Below are positions 53,696 to 60,482 of a stretch of DNA of 64,000 nucleotides, piece by piece; position 1 is the stretch's first letter; each line of letters opens with the position of its first letter. The position numbers and the translations under genes are program-made. The stretch covers positions 1 to 64,000 of the forward strand of contig MKTX01000003.1 in NCBI GenBank assembly GCA_001898465.1, written 5' to 3'. This DNA is from Sphingobacteriales bacterium 39-19 (GTDB lineage Bacteria > Bacteroidota > Bacteroidia > Chitinophagales > Chitinophagaceae). The notes under the pieces were generated by a model. It saw only the letters and a program-made list of their open reading frames with translations. It was not told the origin of the DNA and made no database searches.

Positions 53696-53725
53696 TGTAA
53701 ATTTGATGATATAAAAAGAAAGGTT

Positions 53726-54082
53726 ATGAAAAAAGCGTTCCTGATTATTTTTGTACTGTTTGGGTTTAGCTTACTGGCTACAGCCCAAAAAACTACCGAT
53801 AAAGCCGTTATAAAAACACCAGCAGCTCAATGTGATGCATGTAAAGATAAAATTGAAAAATATTTATTTAGGGCACAAGGGGTTACTTCGGTAAAAGTGG
53901 ATATAAAAAAAAGAACAACAACAGTTACCTGGATCAAGGATAGAACAAATATTGAAAATATAAAAACTGAAATTGCGAATATTGGCTTTGATGCCGATGA
54001 TGTAACTGCCGAACCCGGCGCTTATGCCAAGCTGCCTCCTTGCTGTAAAAATGCAGAAACCGGCGAAAAGGTAAAAGAATAA
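53726..54082 (+). CDS. Exported heavy-metal-associated (HMA) domain protein
   Basis: 118 aa with a signal peptide (cleavage near Ala20-Gln21). The HMA core shows CDACKDKIEKYLFRAQGVTSVKVDI, with a CxxC motif, then VTWIKDRTNIENIKTEIANIGFDAD. A second Cys pair, PPCC, lies near the end. It should bind Cu or Zn in the periplasm, perhaps as a chaperone or a sensor. Upstream pyrE is probably on the same message, which has no obvious link to metals. Confidence 0.85.
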   Translation: MKKAFLIIFVLFGFSLLATAQKTTDKAVIKTPAAQCDACKDKIEKYLFRAQGVTSVKVDIKKRTTTVTWIKDRTNIENIKTEIANIGFDADDVTAEPGAYAKLPPCCKNAETGEKVKE

Positions 54083-54117
54083 TACCGCTCATTCTTACAA
54101 TGATATAAAAATAAAAT

Positions 54118-54143
54118 AGCAACTCAATCCTTGCTTTTTTTTT
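54118..54143 (+). terminator. Weak terminator after the HMA gene
   Basis: AGCAA (54118-54122) with TTGCT (54131-54135), followed by a nine-T tract. The stem is short. Confidence 0.5.
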
Positions 54144-54150
54144 GATTCTT

Positions 54151-54909
54151 TTATTTTGCTGCGGGAATATTTTTCCAGTTTTCTCCCCTTTTAATGCGTA
54201 ATACCTGGGTTTCAGTAATATTAAACCGGTTGGCCAAGGGCGCTAATGACCCTGGCTTTTTTAATAATTTCTTTAATTTTTTCACATCATTTACCGATAA
54301 CTTGGCAGTATTGGTTAAATCTCTTTCACGGGTTCGCCTTAAAATTTTATCTTTTATTACCAGGGGACTCTTTTTTTGATGTTCATAGTTTTCTGCTAAA
54401 GTCATCCATTTAAGGTTAGTTACCCGGTTATCTTGTTTATTGTGGTTTAGGTGCGCTACTACTTCGTGCCTGGCTCCGGGCTTAGGTAAAAAATACTGGG
54501 CCACCAGGCGGTGTATTAAAAAATGATGATTAATGGTGCGTTCTTTTGCATTGGATTTAAAAAAATCTTTTAATTCCTTTTTCTGTTTATGCATCGCCGA
54601 ACGTAATTCTTTAAGCTCCTTAGCATTTGCCTTATTGCTGTGGAGTGCTTTTAGTTTTTGGCTCATTTGAGCCATTTGCTTTTTCATTTTAGTCACCTGC
54701 TTTTCATCTTTATCGGTTCGGGGGGCGTATAATTTTAACCTGATAATTTTATATCCATTTACCGTGGATCCTTTAAGTATATTGCCATCCGATTGTTTAT
54801 TAAAGGAACGCACTCTTCCCAGGTTTGAAACTTCCAGGCGGAAAGTATTAGTAAATTTGAAATCAAATTTTACTTTTTTCCAGGTTTCAGCTGTGTTTAA
54901 TTTAGCCAT
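54151..54909 (-). CDS. NUMOD4-HNH protein with internal coiled coil
   Basis: 252 aa. Residues 8-40 look like NUMOD4 (FRLEVSNLGRVRSF). Residues 60-120 are a Lys/Gln/Met-rich heptad stretch inserted between it and the HNH part, likely a coiled coil. HNH at about 125-180: HHFLIHRLVAQYFL, then VVAHLNHNKQDNRVTNLKW, with His-Asn-His ligands. The end (SVNDVKKLKKLLKKPGSLAP to QVLRIKRGENWKN) looks like a helix-turn-helix. Such modules are common in homing endonucleases, but here no intron or intein flanks it. It may be a free-standing or domesticated nuclease. Confidence 0.8.
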   Translation of the reverse strand: MAKLNTAETWKKVKFDFKFTNTFRLEVSNLGRVRSFNKQSDGNILKGSTVNGYKIIRLKLYAPRTDKDEKQVTKMKKQMAQMSQKLKALHSNKANAKELKELRSAMHKQKKELKDFFKSNAKERTINHHFLIHRLVAQYFLPKPGARHEVVAHLNHNKQDNRVTNLKWMTLAENYEHQKKSPLVIKDKILRRTRERDLTNTAKLSVNDVKKLKKLLKKPGSLAPLANRFNITETQVLRIKRGENWKNIPAAK

Positions 54910-55074
54910 AATAAAATATGCTTTTAGTGAATGATGGATATGCTAAAAGTCTTGATTCTAATTCCGTTGATATTGTCAAGGGAATAAGGTTTCCTGCTAA
55001 TTGTTTAAATCTCTATAAAACTATGTCATTATATATGAATAAATATGAACCGGGGTATATTATTTTTATAAAAT

Positions 55075-55104
55075 ATAAAAAACCCCTTTATCAGGGGTTT
55101 TAAA
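55075..55104 (-). terminator. Terminator of the 135-aa gene (after hmgA)
   Basis: ACCCCT with AGGGGT around TTATC (about 55082-55098) and, on the minus strand, a run of T. It lies about 18 bases past the stop of the 135-aa gene. The rest of 54910-55121 has no gene that I can support. Confidence 0.7.
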
Positions 55105-55121
55105 AATAGGGGGAGGCCTGT

Positions 55122-55529
55122 TTAGTCAAATGACTCGGTGTTTAAGTGAACCTTGGTCATTTCATAAAAATGATTTTGTAATACATGCACCGGTATAGGC
55201 TCCATAATATGCCTTTTCTCGTCACGGTACCACAGTTCAAAATGAGAAAAATCGCCTGGTTTGGGAATTAACATGCGAAAAGCCCCTTTGCTGTACTTTA
55301 CCGTTCCATCTTCGTTTTGTTGTTTATGAAATTTGAGATTGCTTAATTCTTCATCATTAATTTCCAGGGGAAAGAGTTGATTGGTTTCATACCAGAAATC
55401 CTGTACGCCGTTATTTAAACAAACCTGTTTTTCATCTCCATTCAAATTGGTTACTTCACCCCGGCGCAGGTCTCCTTCATTATCGGCCACTAAAAAATCA
55501 CCTTTTTTAATTTCATTGAATTTAAGCAT
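55122..55529 (-). CDS. Protein of unknown function linked to hmgA
   Basis: 135 aa, soluble, with no signal or membrane segment. I do not recognise the family. Visible parts: MLKFNEIKKGDFLVADNEGDL, ending TNLNGDEKQVCLNNG, which looks like a small beta-barrel (SH3/Tudor-like) with charged loops; then RMLIPKPGDFSHFELWYRDE and a helical end (HVLQNHFYEMTKVH). It starts 66 bases after hmgA on the same strand and probably shares its message, which hints at a role in tyrosine breakdown or in regulating it. Confidence 0.7.
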   Translation of the reverse strand: MLKFNEIKKGDFLVADNEGDLRRGEVTNLNGDEKQVCLNNGVQDFWYETNQLFPLEINDEELSNLKFHKQQNEDGTVKYSKGAFRMLIPKPGDFSHFELWYRDEKRHIMEPIPVHVLQNHFYEMTKVHLNTESFD

Positions 55530-55595
55530 AACGATATTTCATTTTATATGATTAATGCATCAATTTAAGATTTTTTTGGAATGATAAAAAAAATC

Positions 55596-56753
55596 TTATT
55601 CGGCCCAGCTCATAATATAATTCTTGTCTTCTATTCCTAATGCATCTTCTGTAAGCTTTAAAGGCCTGAAAGTATCTACCATTACGGCGAGTTCTTTTGT
55701 TTCTTTAGCGCCAATGCTTTTTTGTACGGCACCCGGGTGCGGGCCATGGGGAATGCCGGCCGGGTGCAGGGTAATCATACCCCTGGTAACATGTTTACGG
55801 CTCATAAAATCACCATCTACATAATACAAAAGTTCGTCGCTGTCAATATTACTGTGATTATATGGAGCCGGTATAGCTTCCGGGTGGTAATCGTACAAAC
55901 GAGGTACAAAAGAACATACCACAAAGGCATCGGTTTCAAAAGTTTGATGCACAGGTGGCGGCTGGTGTACCCTGCCGGTTATGGGCTCAAAATCATGAAT
56001 TGAAAAAATATAAGGATAGCAGCAGCCATCCCAGCCAACAACATCAAAAGGATGGGTGCCATAATGAATACCATACAACCAGCCTTGCTTTTTTGTTTTA
56101 ATAACAAAATCACCTTTCTCATCATACGATTGCAGGTTATCCGGTGTACGGATATCTCTTTCGCAATAAGGCGAATGTTCCATGAGCTGGCCAAACCGGC
56201 TCATGTATCTTTTAGGATAGCGCATGGCATGATGGGACTCAACGATGAACAAACGGTTTTTTTCATCTTCAAACTGAATTTGATAAATAGTGCCCCTGGG
56301 TAACATGATGTAATCACCATAGCCAAAATGTAATTGGCCATAGCAGGTGGTAACGGTGCCTTTGCCTTCATGAACAAAAATCATTTCATCGGCATCTGCG
56401 TTTTTATAAAAATAATCTCCCGTTCCCTGCCGGGGGGCAGCCAGTATGACCTGGCAATCATCATTTACCAATACCGCTTTTCGGCTATCTAAGTAATCTG
56501 TTTCCGGTTTTATATTAAAGCCTTCAAAACTACGGTGCTTCAGCATTTTTTCTTCTGCAATTTTGGGCATTACATTTACCGGTTCATCGCATTTCACAAT
56601 TTGAGTAGGGGGGTGGGCATGATACAAAATGGAGTATTCTGTTGCAAACCCTTCAGTAGAAAATAATTGTTCGGAATATAAACTCCCATCAGGCTTTTTA
56701 AATTGAGTATGACGTTTATGTGGAATTTTTCCGAGTTTATAATAATGTGGCAT
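55596..56753 (-). CDS. hmgA: Homogentisate 1,2-dioxygenase
   Basis: 385-aa iron(II) enzyme that opens the homogentisate ring to maleylacetoacetate in aerobic tyrosine/phenylalanine breakdown. Family start MPHYYKLGKIPHKRHTQFKK, central IVESHHAMRYPKRYMSRFGQL, and the metal/His-rich C-terminal GMITLHPAGIPHGPHPGAV are all clear. The size is that of the bacterial enzymes from Bacteroidota. It is read with the 135-aa unknown gene, from a promoter with a structured leader. Other genes of the pathway are not in this window. Confidence 0.95.
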   Translation of the reverse strand: MPHYYKLGKIPHKRHTQFKKPDGSLYSEQLFSTEGFATEYSILYHAHPPTQIVKCDEPVNVMPKIAEEKMLKHRSFEGFNIKPETDYLDSRKAVLVNDDCQVILAAPRQGTGDYFYKNADADEMIFVHEGKGTVTTCYGQLHFGYGDYIMLPRGTIYQIQFEDEKNRLFIVESHHAMRYPKRYMSRFGQLMEHSPYCERDIRTPDNLQSYDEKGDFVIKTKKQGWLYGIHYGTHPFDVVGWDGCCYPYIFSIHDFEPITGRVHQPPPVHQTFETDAFVVCSFVPRLYDYHPEAIPAPYNHSNIDSDELLYYVDGDFMSRKHVTRGMITLHPAGIPHGPHPGAVQKSIGAKETKELAVMVDTFRPLKLTEDALGIEDKNYIMSWAE

Positions 56754-56802
56754 GGTACTTTTTTTAAGTAAAAAATAATTTGGCTAAAGATTGTATTGAT
56801 AT

Positions 56803-56871
56803 GGGTATCACCTTACATAGCCCGAGAGATTGAGCGTAGCTAGCAGGAAAATATATTTCCACTTTCGCTTA
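56803..56871 (-). promoter_or_regulatory. Structured leader upstream of hmgA, possible riboswitch-like element
   Basis: Two stems. A: GGGTAT (56803-56808) with ATA-G-CCC (56817-56823), one bulge. B: outer TGAGCG (56831-56836) with CGCTTA (56866-56871, one G-T) and inner GGAAA (56846-56850) with TTTCC (56856-56860). Linker GAGAGAT. With the -7 box at 56934-56941 both would be in the 5' leader of hmgA. I cannot match it to a known riboswitch family; TPP, SAM and preQ1 consensus do not fit. Confidence 0.4.
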
Positions 56872-56933
56872 TCTATCCAATAAGTAAAATTCCGGTACAA
56901 TAGCATAATTCGTAAATCATATTATCTTCACAT

Positions 56934-56941
56934 CAAATTTA
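56934..56941 (-). promoter_or_regulatory. Candidate -7 box for hmgA
   Basis: On the minus strand TAAATTTG matches TAnnTTTG. It would give a leader of about 175 bases. Confidence 0.4.
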
Positions 56942-56985
56942 CAACTTTTATAACCACATTAGTTTCCCGGCTAAGAACTCATAAT

Positions 56986-57480
56986 TTGAAACAAATTGGC
57001 TTAATATCAGATACCCATGGTTTTTTAGATGAAACCATTTTTCAACATTTTTCCCCCTGCGATGAAATATGGCATGCAGGTGATTTCGGTAACCTGGAAC
57101 TGGCCAGGACGTTACAGGCCTTTAAACCACTAAGGGGGGTGTATGGAAATATTGACGATGCCAAAACCCGGCAAGTATTTGGAGAAAAACTTTTTTTTCA
57201 TTGTGAAGATATTCTCGTTTATATGCAGCATATCGGGGGCTACCCGGGCCGGTATGCAAAGGGTGTAAAAGAAAATATCATGCAACACCAGGCTCATCTT
57301 TTTATTAGCGGCCACTCACATATTTTAAAAATTATGTATGATGAAAAATTAGGTTGCCTGCACATGAATCCCGGTGCAGCCGGTAAACAAGGATGGCATA
57401 CAAAAAGAACCCTTATACGCTTCCTGGTTGATAAAATGGATATAAAAAATTGTGAGGTGATAGAATTGGATGTTTCATAA
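56986..57480 (+). CDS. YfcE/MJ0936-type metallophosphoesterase
   Basis: 164 aa. A two-metal phosphodiesterase of the calcineurin-like class, short YfcE type. Ligands are visible in order: ISDTHG, WHAGDFG, VYGNIDD, FISGHSHI and MNPGAAG. The start is a TTG at 56986, because no in-frame ATG precedes the ISDTHG motif at residues 7-12. Physiological substrate unknown; family members cleave phosphodiesters and modified nucleotides. It has an amidotransferase-like gene 27 bases downstream. Confidence 0.88.
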   Translation: MKQIGLISDTHGFLDETIFQHFSPCDEIWHAGDFGNLELARTLQAFKPLRGVYGNIDDAKTRQVFGEKLFFHCEDILVYMQHIGGYPGRYAKGVKENIMQHQAHLFISGHSHILKIMYDEKLGCLHMNPGAAGKQGWHTKRTLIRFLVDKMDIKNCEVIELDVS

Positions 57481-57507
57481 ACTAATATTATTTATTAAAT
57501 TTGCAGA

Positions 57508-58353
57508 ATGAGTTGGAATGAAAACCAATCAATACGTGTTGCAATTTTAGACCTGTATGAAGGTGTTGAAAACCAGGGAATGCGATGCTTACGTGAAATC
57601 TTAAATCAATTTGCAGATTTCCATCACCTCAATTTACATAAGGATGAATTTGATGTGCGCTTACAAAATGAAGTGCCGGGCCTAGATTACGATATTTATA
57701 TTTCAAGTGGCGGACCGGGCAGCCCGCTAGAAAGTGAAGGCAACAAATGGGAGAAAGTTTATTTTAACTGGTTAGAGGATGTGCAGGCATACAACCGAAA
57801 TGATGCCCATGTTATAAAGAAGCAAGTATTTTTTATTTGCCACTCATTCCAGCTGGCATGCCGGCAATTGGGATTGGGAAATGTAACCCCCAGGAAGAGT
57901 ACTGCATTTGGCGTTTTTCCCGTTCACTACCTGCCGGGTGCCGAAACAGAACCCGTATTTGCCGGATTAAAAGATCCTTTTTATGCAGTGGACAGCCGGG
58001 ATTTCCAGGTAATACAACCCGATCATAATAAGATAAAGGAAATGGGGGGGCAAATTTTGGCAATTGAAAAAGCCCGGCCACATGTACCTTACGAAAGGGC
58101 CATGATGGCACTTAGGTTCAATGAAAACATGATTGGCACCCAATTTCATCCCGAAGCCGATGCCATAGGAATGAGCCTGCACCTGCAATCTCCGGAAAAA
58201 AAGAAAACGGTGGTAGATAATTATGGATTTGAAAAATGGCAAAACATGATTGGTAACCTGAATGACCCGGATAAAATAATGCATACCTATGCACATATTT
58301 TGCCCAACTTTTTAAATGAATCCATTGCTAAAATGCAACCGGTAGAAATTTAA
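57508..58353 (+). CDS. Class I glutamine-amidotransferase-like protein
   Basis: 281 aa. The triad is visible: Cys111 in FFICHSFQLA, then IGTQFHPEAD with the His and Glu. The usual G-x-C-x-G elbow is changed to ICHSFQ, as in some free-standing amidotransferases. SSGGPGSPLESEG is the oxyanion loop. No synthase domain is fused, so it should act with a separate partner or be a free hydrolase. It stands alone between the phosphoesterase gene and the convergent purB, whose stop is two bases away. Confidence 0.82.
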   Translation: MSWNENQSIRVAILDLYEGVENQGMRCLREILNQFADFHHLNLHKDEFDVRLQNEVPGLDYDIYISSGGPGSPLESEGNKWEKVYFNWLEDVQAYNRNDAHVIKKQVFFICHSFQLACRQLGLGNVTPRKSTAFGVFPVHYLPGAETEPVFAGLKDPFYAVDSRDFQVIQPDHNKIKEMGGQILAIEKARPHVPYERAMMALRFNENMIGTQFHPEADAIGMSLHLQSPEKKKTVVDNYGFEKWQNMIGNLNDPDKIMHTYAHILPNFLNESIAKMQPVEI

Positions 58354-58355
58354 GA

Positions 58356-59690
58356 TCATATTCCCGTATAGGTTTGGGGGCTAATGGCTTTTAATTCTTT
58401 CTTCAGCACAGCGCTTATTTTTAATTTATCAATAAAAGCATGGATGTCTTTTTTTTGAATGCCGGCTTTTCCCCTCGTTAATGTTTTGAGTGCTTCATAG
58501 GGAGCCGGGTAATTTTCCCGCCTTAAAATAGTTTGTATTGCTTCTGCTACCACCGCCCAGTTTTTCTCAAGATCATTGTGGATGGTTATAGGATTCAGGA
58601 TTAATTTATTTAACCCTTTTTCAATCGCATTCAGGGCTATACCCGTATGAGCCAAGGGAACGCCTATATTTCTTATCACCGTACTATCGGTAAGGTCCCG
58701 CTGTAGCCTGGAAACAGGCAATTTGGCTGCGATGTGTTCAAATAATGCATTTGCTATTCCCAGGTTTCCTTCCGCATTTTCAAAATCTATCGGGTTTACT
58801 TTATGGGGCATGGCACTGCTGCCTATTTCATTCTTTTTCGTTTTTTGTTTAAAGTAATCCATACTGATATATGTCCACAGGTCACGACACAAATCAATAA
58901 GGATGGTATTGATGCGTTTGATAGAATCAAAATGAGCAGCCAGCATATCATAATGTTCTATTTGAGTGGTACATTGCTGTCTTTGTAAACCCAGTTTTTT
59001 ATCTACAAAATTATTGGCAAATTTTACCCAGTCTGTTTTTGGAAAAGCAACTACATGGGCATTTAAATTACCGGTAGCGCCACCAAATTTTGCCATAAAA
59101 GGAATATGAGAAAGCAATTGAACCTGGTTTTGTAATCTTTCTACAAATACATTTATTTCTTTTCCTAAGCGGGTGGGAGAGGCAGGCTGGCCATGGGTGC
59201 GTGCCAGCATAGGTATATTTCTCCATGCTTTGGCCAGCTGGCTAAGATGCTGCTGTAAAGTGAGTAATAATGGCAGGTAATATTGTTCCAGGGCATCTTT
59301 CCATAAAAGGGGAACAGCCGTATTATTAATATCTTGTGAGGTAAGCCCAAAGTGTACCCATTCTTTTAAATGAGATGCTCCCCATTGTTCTAATTTATTT
59401 TTAAGAAAATATTCTACTGCCTTTACATCATGGTTGGTGATGGCTTCAGTTGCTTTTATTTCTTCGGCCATAGCCAGTGAAAATGTAAGTACGGTTTTTC
59501 TTAATTTATTTTTTAAAGAAGCAGGAATAGGAAAGAATTTTTTCTCTCCCAGGTAAATAAAATATTCCACTTCTACAAAAAGGCGGTAACGGATAAGCGC
59601 TTCTTCAGCAAAATATGCCGAAAGGGGCTGTGTAAAATGCTGGTACCGCCCGTCAATGGGCGAGATGGCCTGGAGTGTAGATATTTGCAT
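58356..59690 (-). CDS. purB: Adenylosuccinate lyase
   Basis: 444 aa. Removes fumarate in two steps of purine synthesis. The signature GSSAMPHKVNPIDFENAEGN with the catalytic Ser loop is clear, as are TRHGQP-type (here ARTHGQPASPTRLGKE) and the LTSQDINNTA segment. I start at the ATG at 59690 (MQISTLQAISPIDGRYQ), since an upstream start at 59723 would add non-family residues. It converges with the amidotransferase gene and is divergent from mqnA. Confidence 0.96.
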   Translation of the reverse strand: MQISTLQAISPIDGRYQHFTQPLSAYFAEEALIRYRLFVEVEYFIYLGEKKFFPIPASLKNKLRKTVLTFSLAMAEEIKATEAITNHDVKAVEYFLKNKLEQWGASHLKEWVHFGLTSQDINNTAVPLLWKDALEQYYLPLLLTLQQHLSQLAKAWRNIPMLARTHGQPASPTRLGKEINVFVERLQNQVQLLSHIPFMAKFGGATGNLNAHVVAFPKTDWVKFANNFVDKKLGLQRQQCTTQIEHYDMLAAHFDSIKRINTILIDLCRDLWTYISMDYFKQKTKKNEIGSSAMPHKVNPIDFENAEGNLGIANALFEHIAAKLPVSRLQRDLTDSTVIRNIGVPLAHTGIALNAIEKGLNKLILNPITIHNDLEKNWAVVAEAIQTILRRENYPAPYEALKTLTRGKAGIQKKDIHAFIDKLKISAVLKKELKAISPQTYTGI

Positions 59691-59710
59691 GGTAATAAAA
59701 TGTAAAGAAG

Positions 59711-59718
59711 TAAATTTG
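59711..59718 (+). promoter_or_regulatory. Candidate -7 box for mqnA
   Basis: TAAATTTG matches TAnnTTTG and lies 21 bases before the TTG start of mqnA. Confidence 0.45.
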
Positions 59719-59739
59719 TACAAATTTAATTGAAAGCGA

Positions 59740-60474
59740 TTGGACAGAAAAATAAGGGTTGGAGCCGTAAGCTACCTCAATACATTGCCGCTGATTGATG
59801 GATTTAAAAAGGGACTTCTCCAAAATGAAATGGACTTAATAGAAGCATACCCGGCACATTTAGCCGGTATGCTCATGGGCGATGAAATTGATGTAGGACT
59901 GGTACCGGTGGCGGTAATGCCAAAACTAAAAGAGGCACACATCATTTCAAAATATTGTATTGGAGCCAGTAGCCCTGTTTGCAGTGTATGCCTTTTTAGC
60001 GATGTACCTATTGAAGAAGTAAAAGAAGTGCTGGTAGATTATCAAAGCCGCACTTCGGCCGCTTTGCTGAAAATATTATTGCAAAAATACTGGAAGCAAC
60101 ATCCCTTGCTTATAGATGCACAATCGGGTTTTGAGGAAAAATTTGGAGGCCATACGGCTGCCCTGATCATTGGCGACAGGGCTTTGCAACAAAGACAGCG
60201 CAATAATTATATTTATGATTTGGCAGAAGCCTGGATGCAAATGACGAGCCTCCCCTTTGTATTTGCAGCCTGGGTGGCCAATAAACAAATACCCGAATCT
60301 TTTATAACCCAATTTGATGAGGCAACCGGCCTGGGTTTACAGCATATTGATGACATTGTAAAAGCAAACCCCTGTCCATATTACGATTTGCATACTTATT
60401 TTACAAAAAATATTGATTACCGTTTAGATGCAAAAAAATTAGAAGGGCTGAATTTGTTTTTAGAGATGTTGTAA
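59740..60474 (+). CDS. mqnA: Chorismate dehydratase, futalosine menaquinone pathway
   Basis: 244 aa. Dehydrates chorismate to 3-enolpyruvyl-benzoate, the first step of the futalosine route to menaquinone. RVGAVSYLNTLPLIDGF, EIDVGLVPVAVMPKL, DYQSRTSAALLKILL, ALIIGDRAL and LPFVFAAWV match the MqnA periplasmic-binding-like fold. The start is TTG at 59740, because no ATG is close to the family N-terminus. It is divergent from purB. Other mqn genes are not in this window. Confidence 0.93.
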   Translation: MDRKIRVGAVSYLNTLPLIDGFKKGLLQNEMDLIEAYPAHLAGMLMGDEIDVGLVPVAVMPKLKEAHIISKYCIGASSPVCSVCLFSDVPIEEVKEVLVDYQSRTSAALLKILLQKYWKQHPLLIDAQSGFEEKFGGHTAALIIGDRALQQRQRNNYIYDLAEAWMQMTSLPFVFAAWVANKQIPESFITQFDEATGLGLQHIDDIVKANPCPYYDLHTYFTKNIDYRLDAKKLEGLNLFLEML

Positions 60475-60482
60475 AAAAGAAT

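Noticed and set aside
54918-55103. 61-codon plus-strand frame in the gap before the 135-aa gene
   Set aside because: It ends inside the terminator hairpin, has no ribosome site and looks like ordinary noncoding sequence.
56798-56880. TPP-riboswitch-like sequence next to hmgA (plus strand AGCGTAGCTAGCAGGAAA)
   Set aside because: The conserved CTGAGA and GAACCTGAT-type parts are absent and the stem order is wrong; it is kept only as an unclassified structured leader.
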